The translations under genes were made by a program, and so were the position numbers. From NCBI GenBank assembly GCA_963691905.1, contig OY829893.1, positions 310,001 to 374,000 of the forward strand: 64,000 nucleotides of DNA. Reading direction: 5' to 3'. Source of the DNA: QGON01 sp963691905. GTDB taxonomy: Bacteria > Pseudomonadota > Gammaproteobacteria > Chromatiales > Chromatiaceae. This document shows, piece after piece, positions 7,934-17,624 of this stretch; within the stretch, counting starts at the first letter, position 1; each line of letters begins with the position of its first letter. The notes beneath the pieces were generated by a model. The model was not told where the DNA came from and did not search any database. It worked only from the letters and a program-made list of their open reading frames with translations.

Positions 7934-9922
7934 TTACTTGAACAGCTTGGACTTGTCGACCAGATCAACGTGGGCGCGCTTGAAGCAGGTCCACTCTTTG
8001 GTCTCTTTGTTGTAGATGGAGTTCACGAAGCAGTGCCAATTCTCCTCGTCGACAAAGTTCTTGTCGGCGCGGTAGTAGAAGCCCGGGTAACGGGACTCCT
8101 GGCGGAACTGAATGTGCTTCATGTGAGCTTCAGCAGTCAGGATGCGGTGATAGTTTTCCCAGGCACGCAGCAGTTCGTGAAGATCCTTGGCGCGCATCTT
8201 CAGCGCATCTATCTTCAGCTCAGTCAGCTTGCCTTCAGCCACTTCCAGCATGTTGGCGTTGGTGGTGTAGTAGGTAGCAACACCGGCAACATACTCATCC
8301 ATCAGCTTCTGCAGACGGAACTGCAGCATCTTGGGAGTGATGTAGTTGGGGTTAACATCGATCGCGGTGCTGTAATCCTTGTGCTCAAGGTAGGTACGAA
8401 CAGGGCGATAGATGTCTTCAACCAGCTGATCAACCGAAGTATCCAGCTCAGGCTTCCAATCCTTGTTGTCCATGACGAACTTGACCATGGACTTGGCGCA
8501 CATGCGACCCTCGGCGTGTGAGCCGGAGGAGAACTTGTGACCAGAGGCGCCAACGCCGTCAGCAGCGGTGAACAGACCGGTTACGGTGGTCATGCCACGG
8601 TAGCCCCAGTTCCAGCCGGAAGGCAGATGCTCAGGGATACCTTCGCCCAGACCCTCTTCAGTCGGCGCGCCGACATCGTCAGGACCAGAGACCCAGATAC
8701 CGCAGCAACCGGAGTGAGAGCCCAGCAGGTAGGGTTCGGTAGGCATCAGCTCGGAGTTCTTCTTCTCGGGCTCGATGTTCTCACCCGCCCAGATACCGCA
8801 CTGGCCGATACACATGTCGAGGAAGTCTTCCCATGCCTCGGCTTCCAGATGCTTAACCTCACGGGGAGACAGGGTCTCACGCAGGTTACCAAGGGCAGTG
8901 ACGGTGTCCATCCAGATGGGACCGCGACCTTCCTTCATCTCTTTCAGCATCAGGTGGTTACGCAGGCAGGATGCAGGAACCGCAGCCTGACCATAAGGAG
9001 GATAGTCGTTCAGCATCTCCTTGTTGCGGGTCATGTAGGTCTCACCAAAGGCGTTGGTAGCCTGTGATTTGAACAGCAGGAACCATGCGCCAACAGGACC
9101 GTAACCGTCTTTGAAACGGGTGGGTACGAAGCGATTTTCCATCAGGGTCAGCTCGGCACCAGCCTCAGCAGCCATGGTGTAGGTGGAACCGGCATTCCAT
9201 ACGGGGTACCAGGCACGACCCTGACCCTCACCCACAGAGCGGGGACGGAAGATGTTCACACAACCACCAGCAACCAGCAGGCAGGCCTTGAACTTGTAGA
9301 CCACAACCTTGTCTTCACGAACAGAGAAGCCAACAGCACCGGCAACGCGGTTCTTGTCGTTCTTGTCGTTAACCAGCTTGACAACGAAGATACGCTCTTC
9401 AATGTTGTCCATGCCCAGTGCTTTCTTGGCAGCCTCAGCAACGATCCATTTGTAGGATTCGCCGTTGATCATGATCTGCCACTTGCCGGAACGTACAGGC
9501 TTGCCACCATCTTTCAGGGAGGTCATGCCTTTGGAGCCGTCGAAACGCTCGCCGTTCTCATCAGTCTTCCAAATGGGCAGGCCCCACTCTTCGAACAGAT
9601 GTACGGATTCGTCAACGTGACGACCCAGATCGTAAGCCAGATCGTCGCGGGTGATACCCATCAGATCGTTGGAGACCATACGGGCGTAGTCCGCAGGATC
9701 CTGCTCAGGACCGATGTAGGTGTTGATAGCGGAGAGACCCTGTGCAACAGCACCGGAACGATCCATTGCAGCCTTGTCGACCAGCTTTATGCTGATGTCT
9801 GCACCGGAAGCCTTGATCCAGGGACCAAGCTCATAAGCGGCGCCGCATGCACCCATGCCACCGCCGATGATGAGGATGTCTACCTCTTCTTCGACGACAT
9901 CAGGATTACCGAATTCAGCCAT
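7934..9922 (-). CDS. aprA: Adenylylsulfate (APS) reductase alpha subunit
   Basis: A 662-aa FAD-binding subunit of dissimilatory APS reductase. In sulfur oxidisers it runs in the oxidative direction, joining AMP and sulfite to form APS. The Rossmann motif IIGGGMGACGAAYE is at residues 17-30, the length is normal for AprA, and the conserved WNWGYRGMTTVTGLFTAADG and SSGSHAEGRM segments are present. It is downstream of aprB with about 50 nt spacing. No aprM gene is adjacent, which fits the Apr lineage that uses Qmo as its electron partner; a qmoB-hdrCB cluster lies 5 kb away on the other strand. Confidence 0.97.
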   Translation of the reverse strand: MAEFGNPDVVEEEVDILIIGGGMGACGAAYELGPWIKASGADISIKLVDKAAMDRSGAVAQGLSAINTYIGPEQDPADYARMVSNDLMGITRDDLAYDLGRHVDESVHLFEEWGLPIWKTDENGERFDGSKGMTSLKDGGKPVRSGKWQIMINGESYKWIVAEAAKKALGMDNIEERIFVVKLVNDKNDKNRVAGAVGFSVREDKVVVYKFKACLLVAGGCVNIFRPRSVGEGQGRAWYPVWNAGSTYTMAAEAGAELTLMENRFVPTRFKDGYGPVGAWFLLFKSQATNAFGETYMTRNKEMLNDYPPYGQAAVPASCLRNHLMLKEMKEGRGPIWMDTVTALGNLRETLSPREVKHLEAEAWEDFLDMCIGQCGIWAGENIEPEKKNSELMPTEPYLLGSHSGCCGIWVSGPDDVGAPTEEGLGEGIPEHLPSGWNWGYRGMTTVTGLFTAADGVGASGHKFSSGSHAEGRMCAKSMVKFVMDNKDWKPELDTSVDQLVEDIYRPVRTYLEHKDYSTAIDVNPNYITPKMLQFRLQKLMDEYVAGVATYYTTNANMLEVAEGKLTELKIDALKMRAKDLHELLRAWENYHRILTAEAHMKHIQFRQESRYPGFYYRADKNFVDEENWHCFVNSIYNKETKEWTCFKRAHVDLVDKSKLFK

Positions 9923-9973
9923 TTCTAAATACCTCAGTTAATTCAAGTTCTGTAGATTCTGTCTGAATCCGAC

Positions 9974-10447
9974 TTATTTACAGATCAGCTCGCTGGGATC
10001 GCCAGCGCGGTAACCGTTCTGCTGATTATGGTTGAAGAAGCCGATGTCGCCGATCTTCGCATAGTCAGCATCTGGCGTATCACCATAGGGATCGATAGAA
10101 CCTTCAGGCGTAGTGCGGATCGGGAACTTGAAACGCTTCATGGTGCCGTTGCGGAACTTGATGGTCCACATGATGGAATCGGTACCGCGCAGAGGCTGTA
10201 CAGAGGCGCCCATGGGTACGATGTCGGCGTAGGGACGCGCTTCGATCGCCTGCTGAGGGCAGATCTTGATGCAGGAGTAGCACTCCCAGCACTGCTCAGG
10301 TTCCTGGTTGAAGGATTTCATGGCATGACCGGTCTCAGAACCGTCCATATCCAGCTTCATCAGGTCATGAGGGCAGATGTACATGCAAGCGGTCTTGTCC
10401 TGGCCTTTGCAGCCATCGCACTTCTCAGTACGCACAAATGTTGGCAT
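9974..10447 (-). CDS. aprB: Adenylylsulfate (APS) reductase beta subunit
   Basis: A 157-aa ferredoxin-like subunit carrying two 4Fe-4S clusters that take electrons from the FAD of AprA. The cysteine sets CDGCKGQDKTACMYICP and CWECYSCIKICP are complete, and the C-terminal tail that wraps AprA is present. The start at 10447 (MPTFVRTEKC) was chosen over an upstream ATG because it follows AGGAGA. First gene of aprBA, preceded by a long leader. Confidence 0.97.
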   Translation of the reverse strand: MPTFVRTEKCDGCKGQDKTACMYICPHDLMKLDMDGSETGHAMKSFNQEPEQCWECYSCIKICPQQAIEARPYADIVPMGASVQPLRGTDSIMWTIKFRNGTMKRFKFPIRTTPEGSIDPYGDTPDADYAKIGDIGFFNHNQQNGYRAGDPSELICK

Positions 10448-10763
10448 GGTTTTATTTCTCCTAGGTTTCACTGCAGTGATTTCTGCCGCCGCAAAATGCC
10501 ACGGCTTAGAAGCACTTTTTTAAGTCCAGTCTCCATCCTTATGCGGTCGAGACCTGCAATGCAGACTGGACTACTGAAGATGGTTTGATCCCCCATGTGG
10601 CCGACCTTTTCGGCCAAAAATCACGCACACGCGGTCATCAGGGCGGTAAACAATACGGTTTTCCTCCCTGATACGCCAAACAATTTTCAATTTGGCATCA
10701 TAAAATCCGCTTATTGAGCTAGCTTATTGAAATACCAACCAAAACAGTGGGATTAGTAAATGC
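10448..10763 (-). promoter_or_regulatory. aprBA leader/promoter region with inverted repeats
   Basis: A 316-bp region without a gene between znuB and aprB. It holds a perfect 10-bp inverted repeat AGTCCAGTCT (10523-10532) / AGACTGGACT (10563-10572) around a 30-nt loop. A second hairpin, GCCAAA/TTTGGC, lies at 10675-10696. No convincing -35/-10 pair could be assigned. The repeats could form a structured mRNA leader or be operators. Confidence 0.5.
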
Positions 10764-11567
10764 TTATTTTCTCTGGAAAAACAGGCCGGAGAGCTGCACC
10801 AGCACAAACAGCAATCCCGCAGCCACCACCATAGAGGGGCCGGTCGGCGTATCCCATTGCAATGACCCCCAGAGCCCTGCAGCAACAGAAACAGCCCCGA
10901 TAGCCGCCGCCAGCAGTGCCATCTGCTCAGGCCCCACAGCAAATCGCCGGGCCGCCGCCGGCGGTATGATCATCATGGAGGTAATCAGCAGAATCCCCAC
11001 AATCTTCATGGATACTGCAATCACCAGGGCGATCAATATCATGAACAGCAGGCGCACCTGGGTGACCGGCACCCCCTCGACCCGAGCCAGCTCTTCATGC
11101 ACGGTCAGCGCCAGTAGTGGGCGCCAAATCAGCGTCAGTACGATCAGCACCAGCAACCCGCCACCATAGATCCAGTAGAGATCGAGGGTGGAAACCGCAA
11201 GGATATCCCCGAACAGGTAACCCATGAGATCGACCCGTACCGTCTCCATAAAGGCCAGCAGCACCAGACCCAGGGAGAGCGCAGTATGCGCAAAGATACC
11301 CAGCAGGGTGTCACTTGCCAGCTGCCGCTGCTGCTGCATCGCCACCAGCAATACCGCCAGCGTCACCGACACCAGCATCACCGACAGCTGGGTGCTCACG
11401 CCCAACAGCAGTCCAAGTCCCACCCCCAACAGGGCCGTATGGGACATCGCCTCGCCGAAGTAGGCCATGCGCCGCCAGACCACAAAAGCCCCCAGCGGCC
11501 CAGCCAGACAGGCGACACCCAGCCCGGCCAGCAGGGCCCGCAGCAGAAAATCATCCATCGGAGTCAC
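10764..11567 (-). CDS. znuB: Zinc ABC transporter permease ZnuB
   Basis: A 267-aa polytopic membrane protein of the ABC-3 family, with about eight hydrophobic segments, forming the channel of the high-affinity zinc importer. The N-terminus (ALLAGLGVACLAGPLGAFVVWRRMAYFGEAMSH) and the MIIPPAAAR segment are characteristic. It overlaps the end of znuC by 17 nt, so the two are co-translated. The binding-protein gene znuA lies divergently upstream of znuC. Confidence 0.93.
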   Translation of the reverse strand: MTPMDDFLLRALLAGLGVACLAGPLGAFVVWRRMAYFGEAMSHTALLGVGLGLLLGVSTQLSVMLVSVTLAVLLVAMQQQRQLASDTLLGIFAHTALSLGLVLLAFMETVRVDLMGYLFGDILAVSTLDLYWIYGGGLLVLIVLTLIWRPLLALTVHEELARVEGVPVTQVRLLFMILIALVIAVSMKIVGILLITSMMIIPPAAARRFAVGPEQMALLAAAIGAVSVAAGLWGSLQWDTPTGPSMVVAAGLLFVLVQLSGLFFQRK

Positions 11568-12324
11568 CTGTTTCGCAATGCGCTTCGTCCCCCGGGATCA
11601 CATTGCCATGCAGATCATGGGCATGATCGTGATGGTGAGAATAGACGGCGAAGGCTGCGCCGCCGAAGAGATCCAGATAGGCAGGGTGACGCGTCACCAC
11701 CTCAGGGGTGCCCGAACAACAGACATGATGGTTGAGACAGAGCACCCGATCCGTGGCGGCCATCACCAGATGAAGGTCGTGGGAGACCATCAGTATTCCA
11801 CAGCCGCGTTGGTCACGAATGCGGCCGATTAAGTTGTAGAGCACGACCTGACCATTGACATCGACACCCTGCACCGGCTCATCCAGCACCAGCAGGTCCG
11901 GCTCCCGCAACAGAGCACGGGCCAACAGGACACGCTGCAGCTCACCTCCAGACACACTCTGCAGGGGATGATCAGACACATGATCGGCGCCCACCTCTCG
12001 CAGAACCGCTGCCACCTTCTCCTTCGCATAGCGGCCGGTGAGGGTCAGAAAACGGGCTACGGAGAGGGGCAGAACCTCATCGACCTGCAGCTTCTGCGGC
12101 ATATAACCAATACGGAGTCCATCGGCACGACGCAGAGCACCCGCCGTTGGCGTGAGCAGCCCCAGCAGCAGACGCACCAGGGTACTCTTGCCGGAGCCAT
12201 TAGGGCCGATCAAGGTGAGAATCTCACCCCGATGCAGAACCAGGTTCACATGACGCAGCACCTCACGGCTGCCAAAGGCCATGCAGACACCATCGGCCTC
12301 CAGTAACAGGTCGCGCTCAGCCAT
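11551..12324 (-). CDS. znuC: Zinc ABC transporter ATP-binding protein ZnuC
   Basis: A 257-aa ABC ATPase. Visible are Walker A (GPNGSGKST), signature (SVSGGELQRV) and Walker B (LLVLDEPVQGVD), followed by the switch His in VSHDLHLV. The C-terminus is rich in histidine (HHHDHAHDLHG), often seen in zinc transport components. It powers import through ZnuB. Confidence 0.93.
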   Translation of the reverse strand: MAERDLLLEADGVCMAFGSREVLRHVNLVLHRGEILTLIGPNGSGKSTLVRLLLGLLTPTAGALRRADGLRIGYMPQKLQVDEVLPLSVARFLTLTGRYAKEKVAAVLREVGADHVSDHPLQSVSGGELQRVLLARALLREPDLLVLDEPVQGVDVNGQVVLYNLIGRIRDQRGCGILMVSHDLHLVMAATDRVLCLNHHVCCSGTPEVVTRHPAYLDLFGGAAFAVYSHHHDHAHDLHGNVIPGDEAHCETGDSDG

Positions 12325-12408
12325 CCATCATCTCCTGTGCCACTCCCGCTCTCAACTTCGGCATCAACTCAATCACTGTCCAAATTCCGCACCCTCCATA
12401 GAGAGGAG

Positions 12409-12423
12409 TGATAATATAGCGCC
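12409..12423. promoter_or_regulatory. Possible Zur-type operator between znuC and znuA
   Basis: The AT-rich pseudo-palindrome GTGATAATATAGCGC stands out in a GC-rich divergent intergenic region. It partly resembles gammaproteobacterial Zur boxes (AT-rich core with TATAAC-like ends). The match is imperfect and the same bases could be a -10 element for znuA. Confidence 0.3.
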
Positions 12424-12464
12424 CCAGCCGGTCAATTACCTCCCTCCGACAAACCACAACGATA

Positions 12465-13346
12465 ATGACTCACGCTCGACTCTCCCTGCATCTCCTCTTT
12501 TTGTTGCTTTTTTGCTGCTCTTCCTGGACCCAGGCCGCCGTGCTGGTGAGCATCAAACCGATCCATTCGCTGGTGGCGGGTATCATGCAGGGGGTAGAGG
12601 ATCCACAGCTGCTGCTATCCGGCGGCCAATCACCGCACCGCTACACCCTTAAACCCTCAGATGCGCGAAACATCCAGCAGGCGGATCTGATCATCTGGAT
12701 AGGGCCGGAAATGGAATCTTTTCTGCCGAGAATTCTGACCGCTTCAGAACGGCCCAATATCGCACTGCTGGATCTGCTCAAGACTGAGAACAAGGCGAGC
12801 CACAATCACGACCATGAAGCGCATGCCGGGCGCGACCCCCATCTCTGGCTCGATCCTTTACTGGCAAAACGGGTCGTGCAGCTGATTGCCGATCGCCTCA
12901 GCCTGCTGGACCCAAAACACCACGGGTCATATGAAGAGAATGCACGGACACTACAGCAGCGCCTGGATCTGCTGCATCACGAATTGGAGTCCCGCCTGGC
13001 GCCTGTGCGCACTACCCCCTACATCGCTTTTCACGATGCCTATGGCTATCTGGAAGCACGCTACCGGCTCAACTCAGTCGGCACGGTAACCCTCGACCCT
13101 GAACGTCTGAGTGGCGCCCGGCATATTCACGATCTCCAGCAGAAGATCCACCTCCAGGGGGTGCGCTGCATCTTCACCGAACCCCAATTTGAACCCAGAC
13201 TGGTGGAGTCACTCAGCAAAGACACAGGCGCCCGCAGTGCGGAACTCGATCCATTGGGGAGTGATCTGCCAGCCGGGGCGGATGCCTATTTCCAACTGAT
13301 GAGAAGGGTTGCCGATCAGTTGGTGCAGTGCCTGTCAAATAAGTAA
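12465..13346 (+). CDS. znuA: Zinc ABC transporter substrate-binding protein ZnuA
   Basis: A 293-aa periplasmic cluster A-I metal-binding protein. It has an N-terminal signal peptide (hydrophobic run at residues 6-22, cleavage near TQAA). Expected zinc ligands are visible: His in GGQSPHRYTLKPSD, His in RDPHLWLDP, His in YIAFHDAYGYLE and a C-terminal Asp (ELDPLGSD). The acidic/His loop HNHDHEAHAGRD is typical of zinc-specific members. Divergent from znuCB with a shared 140-bp control region. Confidence 0.92.
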   Translation: MTHARLSLHLLFLLLFCCSSWTQAAVLVSIKPIHSLVAGIMQGVEDPQLLLSGGQSPHRYTLKPSDARNIQQADLIIWIGPEMESFLPRILTASERPNIALLDLLKTENKASHNHDHEAHAGRDPHLWLDPLLAKRVVQLIADRLSLLDPKHHGSYEENARTLQQRLDLLHHELESRLAPVRTTPYIAFHDAYGYLEARYRLNSVGTVTLDPERLSGARHIHDLQQKIHLQGVRCIFTEPQFEPRLVESLSKDTGARSAELDPLGSDLPAGADAYFQLMRRVADQLVQCLSNK

Positions 13347-13407
13347 CTCAAGTTTCAGAGTTCAGGCCATCCTGAAAGATGAAGGACGGCGTTTAATTCA
13401 TCTGGTA

Positions 13408-13453
13408 GCGCCGCGCGCACCAGAATAAGCAACAATCATGGTGCGCGCGGCGC
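13408..13453. repeat. Palindromic intergenic repeat (GTGCGC family)
   Basis: A perfect 14-bp inverted repeat GCGCCGCGCGCACC / GGTGCGCGCGGCGC with an 18-nt spacer containing CAATCAT. The spacer-arm unit resembles copies at 19711 and 23317. Lies between the convergent znuA and ycgL. Confidence 0.6.
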
Positions 13454-13499
13454 TTGATCGGGCCTAGAGTTCTGCTGGGAAATCAAACCCGACCGGCCG

Positions 13500-13772
13500 T
13501 CACTCACCAAAATAAAGCTTGGGCTTGATCTCGGGGGGCATCTGTAGATGAAATCCCTGCTCGGACAGGTTTGCCATTACCTTTGACACATCCTCCCGAG
13601 CCAGGACCCGGCCAGCATGCAACTCCAACTCCATCACCAGTGCAGGCGCGCCGAAACGATCCAACAGTGGCACTGGAACCAAGTCGAAGTTCTCCTCCTC
13701 CCTTAGATAGAGGTACATCTGCTCGTTACGCGGGCTGCGATAGACCCAGCAATTCAGCTTGCCTTCCGCCAC
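13500..13772 (-). CDS. ycgL: YcgL-family protein
   Basis: A 90-aa protein of the YcgL (DUF709) family, recognisable from CWVYRSPRNEQMYLYL, FGAPALVMELEL and EQGFHLQMPP. Function is unknown in the family. The chosen start is a GTG 2 nt after the glgP stop codon, which gives the normal family length; the longer reading frame upstream runs through glgP in another frame. No good ribosome-binding site is seen, so translation is probably coupled to glgP. Confidence 0.85.
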   Translation of the reverse strand: MAEGKLNCWVYRSPRNEQMYLYLREEENFDLVPVPLLDRFGAPALVMELELHAGRVLAREDVSKVMANLSEQGFHLQMPPEIKPKLYFGE

Positions 13773-13774
13773 GG

Positions 13775-16306
13775 TTACGCCGGGGAAACCGGGGGCGCCG
13801 CCACCGGCTCCAGCCGCCAGATATCCCGGTTGTACTCTTCCATAGTCCTGTCGGTGGAGAAGTGACCGCTTTTCGCGGTATTCATGATGCTCATGCGCAC
13901 CCACTCATCCTGATCCTGGTAGGCCAGGGCCGCCTGCTCCTGAGCATCGACATAACTACGAAAATCCGCAGCAGTCATCCAGGGATCATAGGGGCTGCGA
14001 ATCGACTCGATGATAGTGTCGAAGAGTCCCAGTTCGAACTGATTGAAATAGCTGCTCTCCAACAGCATCATCACCTTCAGAAATGCTGGATCCCTGTCGA
14101 TGATGGTATTGGGGTCGTAGTGACGGCGCTTCGCCTCCACATCGACGGTGGTCAGACCGAAGAGGAAGAAATTATCGATACCTACCTCTTCGAGGATCTC
14201 GATATTGGCGCCATCCAGGGTGCCGATGGTCACGGCGCCGTTCATCATGAATTTCATGTTGCCTGTACCCGAGGCTTCCTTACCTGCAGTCGAAATCTGC
14301 TCCGACAGATCGGCAGCTGGCGCGATGACCTCCATCGCCGAGACCCGGTAGTTGGGCAGAAACGCGAGCTTCAGCCGATCGCCCACATCCGGATCATTGT
14401 TGACCACCCGGGCGACACTGCTGGCCAGCTTGATGATCAATTTCGCCATTTGGTAACCCGGCGCAGCCTTGCCACCGATCAACACACAGCGATTGGTCCA
14501 GTTCTCCGTATCGCCAGCCTTGATGCGATTGTAGAGGTGGATGACATGTAGAATATTGAGCAACTGACGCTTGTATTCGTGGATACGCTTGACCTGCACG
14601 TCGAACATGGCTTCGATGTTGAACTCCACATCGCAATCGGCCTTCACCATCTTGGCCAGACGTGCCTTGTTCTCCTGCTTGATGTTGCGCCAGAGACGCC
14701 GAAAGGTGCGACTCTCGGCCTTTTCCGCCAACTGCTCCAGGTTTGGCAGGTGAGCGATCCAGCCATTACCGATGGTTTCATCGATCAGATCGCGCAGACC
14801 TGGATTACAGGCCGCCAGCCAGCGGCGGGGGGTCACACCGTTGGTCTTGTTATTGAAACGCTCAGGCCACATTTCATAGAAATCCTGAAACAGCCCCTCT
14901 TTCAACAATTGCGTATGGAGTGCAGCCACGCCATTCACCGAGAAGCTGCCCACAAGCGCCAGATAGGCCATGCGCACCATCGGCTCATGCCCCTCTTCAA
15001 TGATCGACATACGGCGCAGGCGGTCGGTATCACCAGGCCAATGCTGGGCCACTTGGGTAAGGAACCGTGCGTTGATCTCGTAGATGATCTCCAGCAGTCG
15101 AGGCAAAAGCTGGTCGAAGAGCCGCACCGGCCACCGCTCCAGAGCTTCCGGCAACAAGGTGTGGTTGGTATAGGCCATGGTGGACGAGACAATCGTCCAG
15201 GCCTCGTCCCACAGCATCCCATGTTCGTCCATCAACTGACGCATCAATTCGGCAACCGAGATACTGGGATGGGTGTCGTTGAGCTGGAAACAGTTCTTCT
15301 CGGCAAAGTTGGAGAAATCCGCATGGCTCTCCCGCCACTCCCGCATCACGTCCTTGATGCTCGCCGATGCGAGGAAATACTGCTGTCGCAGGCGCAACTC
15401 CTTGCCATTTTCGCTCGCATCGTTGGGATAGAGCACCATGGTGATATTTTCGGCAGAGTTCTTCGCCGCCACGGCTTCCGTGTAACCTCCGGCATTGAAC
15501 TCCTCCAGGTCGAACTCATCGGTGGCCGCCGACTTCCAGAGGCGCAGGGTATTGACCGTACCATTGCGAAAACCGGGTATCGGGATGTCATAGGGCACCG
15601 CAAGCACATCGTGGGTATCGACCCAACTGACCCGTACGTGGCCATTCGCATCCTTGTGATGCTCCGTACGCCCACCGAACTGGACCCGTTGAAAATACTC
15701 GGGACGCTCCAGCTCCCAGGGGTTGCCGTCCCGAAGCCAGTGGTCCGGGTCCTCAACCTGCTGTCCGTTGGAGATATGCTGACGGAACATGCCGTATTCA
15801 TAACGGAGGCCATAACCACGCACCGGCAATTGCAGAGTGGCACAGCTGTCGAGGAAACAGGCCGCCAGTCGACCCAGACCACCGTTACCGAGACCGGCAT
15901 CCGGCTCACTCTCCCGAATATCCTCAAGTGTCAGACCCAGGTCGTAGATTGCTGCACTGACTTCATCTGTGACCCCCAGATTGAGCATGGTATTACTCAG
16001 AGCCCGCCCCATAAGAAACTCCAGGGAGAGATAGAAAGTACGCCTGCAGTCGGTATCCTCATAGACACGACGCGTGTTTTTCCAGCGCTCAATGAGGCGG
16101 TCACGCATGGCAAGGGCCAGCGCCTTGTAAGGATAGTGGCTTGATGTGCAGTGATCGTCACGCCCCAGGGTATGGGCGAAATAGCGCCTGAAATCGTCGG
16201 AGATCGAGGCCTGATCCATCCCCAGCGGAGGCAATTCAACCAACTTTCTATTCTCTGGATCGCATTTATTCTTAGTAGCGCGCTGCTCGTTTCTCTTGGC
16301 AGTCAT
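13775..16306 (-). CDS. glgP: Glycogen/starch/alpha-glucan phosphorylase
   Basis: An 843-aa GT35-family enzyme that releases glucose-1-phosphate from glycogen. The pyridoxal-phosphate region EASGTGNMKFMMNGA with its lysine is present near residue 687. GNGGLGRLAACFLDS near the N-terminus and the NGVTPRRWL motif are also conserved. Length is normal for the family. No other glycogen genes are adjacent. The 3' end is coupled to ycgL. Confidence 0.95.
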   Translation of the reverse strand: MTAKRNEQRATKNKCDPENRKLVELPPLGMDQASISDDFRRYFAHTLGRDDHCTSSHYPYKALALAMRDRLIERWKNTRRVYEDTDCRRTFYLSLEFLMGRALSNTMLNLGVTDEVSAAIYDLGLTLEDIRESEPDAGLGNGGLGRLAACFLDSCATLQLPVRGYGLRYEYGMFRQHISNGQQVEDPDHWLRDGNPWELERPEYFQRVQFGGRTEHHKDANGHVRVSWVDTHDVLAVPYDIPIPGFRNGTVNTLRLWKSAATDEFDLEEFNAGGYTEAVAAKNSAENITMVLYPNDASENGKELRLRQQYFLASASIKDVMREWRESHADFSNFAEKNCFQLNDTHPSISVAELMRQLMDEHGMLWDEAWTIVSSTMAYTNHTLLPEALERWPVRLFDQLLPRLLEIIYEINARFLTQVAQHWPGDTDRLRRMSIIEEGHEPMVRMAYLALVGSFSVNGVAALHTQLLKEGLFQDFYEMWPERFNNKTNGVTPRRWLAACNPGLRDLIDETIGNGWIAHLPNLEQLAEKAESRTFRRLWRNIKQENKARLAKMVKADCDVEFNIEAMFDVQVKRIHEYKRQLLNILHVIHLYNRIKAGDTENWTNRCVLIGGKAAPGYQMAKLIIKLASSVARVVNNDPDVGDRLKLAFLPNYRVSAMEVIAPAADLSEQISTAGKEASGTGNMKFMMNGAVTIGTLDGANIEILEEVGIDNFFLFGLTTVDVEAKRRHYDPNTIIDRDPAFLKVMMLLESSYFNQFELGLFDTIIESIRSPYDPWMTAADFRSYVDAQEQAALAYQDQDEWVRMSIMNTAKSGHFSTDRTMEEYNRDIWRLEPVAAPPVSPA

Positions 16307-16514
16307 GGATCTGGCTCACCCGATTCTAATAGGGAAAAACCCCCATTATGCCGCCGGTGGGCCGGTCAATGCTAGTTATCGTCCGTTCTAAAATCCATTT
16401 CCAACCACAAAAAGCGCGAAGCACACTAAGGTAAGAGATTGATTAACCATAAATTTCCTTCGTTTACTGCCTGCACTTCGTGGTGAAAACAGTATTCCAT
16501 TTTTTTGTCACCCA

Positions 16515-17624
16515 TCAAAAAACATCATCACTCATCCCCATTGCCCCCGGCACGTCGACATGACCGGTATCCGCCAAACGGATCTTCAACGAGAGATTGT
16601 TTCGGGAATCGGCGTGGCTCAACGCCTCTTCAAGGGTGATCTTGCCTTCCTGGTAAAGTTTGTAGAGCGACTGATCGAAGGTCTGCATGCCACGCTCCGT
16701 ACCCTGCTCCATCACCTCCTTGATGGCATGAACATCCCCTTTCTTGATCAATTCAGAGATATAGGTGGTCAACAGCAGAATCTCCACTGCGGGCAGTCGT
16801 TGGCCGTCTTTCCCTTTCACCAGGCGCTGCGAAATAACTGCCCTGAGATTGAGGGAGAGGTCCATATAGAGCTGTCGCTGTGCTGTATCGGGAAAGAAAT
16901 TGACGATGCGGTCCAAGGCCTGGTTGGCGTTGTTGGCATGTAGCGTAGAAAGGCAGAGATGGCCGGTTTCAGCATAGGCAATGGCATGCTGCATGGTGGA
17001 CATCTCCCGAATCTCGCCAATGAGGATGACATCAGGCGCCTCGCGCATGGCATTCTTCAGGGCATTTTCGTAAGAGAGGGTATCGATCCCTACCTCCCGC
17101 TGATCCACTACCGATTTCTTGTGGGTGTAGAGATACTCAATGGGATCTTCAATAGTCAGTATATGACCGGTTTTGGTCTGATTGCGATACTCTATCATCG
17201 ACGCCAGCGAGGTGGACTTGCCCGACCCGGTGGACCCAACCACCAGGATCAGACCCCGGGGTTCCATGATCAGATCCTTCAAAATAGGCGGCAGATTAAG
17301 TTTCTCCACCGGCGGGATCACGCCCTTGATGTAGCGAATCACCATCGCTGCATCACCACGCTGCTTGAACACGTTGACGCGAAATCGCCCCAGCTTGCTG
17401 ATGGAGATTGCCAGATTACACTCGAAGGTTGCCTCAAACTCCTTAATCTGGTCGTCACTCATGATTGCGTAGGCCAATTTACGCACCTGACCCGTCTGCA
17501 GTGCCGATGAGCCGACCGGACGGGTCTCACCCTCGGCCTTGAGATTGGGTGGTGCACCAGTACTGAAAAAGAGATCGGATGCATTTTTCTGCACCATCAA
17601 TTTTAGATAGGGCACAATATCCAT
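16515..17624 (-). CDS. pilU: Type IV pilus retraction ATPase PilU
   Basis: A 369-aa PilT/PilU-type hexameric ATPase that helps depolymerise type IV pili. Visible are Walker A (GSTGSGKSTS), Asp box (ILTIEDPIEY), Walker B (VILIGEIRE) and His box (HLCLSTLHA). The C-terminus and the opening MDIVPYLKLMVQKNASDLFF favour PilU over PilT. The start at 17624 follows GAGGAAAAC; an in-frame ATG 33 nt upstream is less likely. pilT is not adjacent in this window. Confidence 0.9.
   Translation of the reverse strand: MDIVPYLKLMVQKNASDLFFSTGAPPNLKAEGETRPVGSSALQTGQVRKLAYAIMSDDQIKEFEATFECNLAISISKLGRFRVNVFKQRGDAAMVIRYIKGVIPPVEKLNLPPILKDLIMEPRGLILVVGSTGSGKSTSLASMIEYRNQTKTGHILTIEDPIEYLYTHKKSVVDQREVGIDTLSYENALKNAMREAPDVILIGEIREMSTMQHAIAYAETGHLCLSTLHANNANQALDRIVNFFPDTAQRQLYMDLSLNLRAVISQRLVKGKDGQRLPAVEILLLTTYISELIKKGDVHAIKEVMEQGTERGMQTFDQSLYKLYQEGKITLEEALSHADSRNNLSLKIRLADTGHVDVPGAMGMSDDVF

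Noticed and set aside
14579..16144. 521-aa open frame antisense to glgP
   Set aside because: glgP on the other strand carries all family motifs; the antisense frame is low-complexity and unrecognisable.
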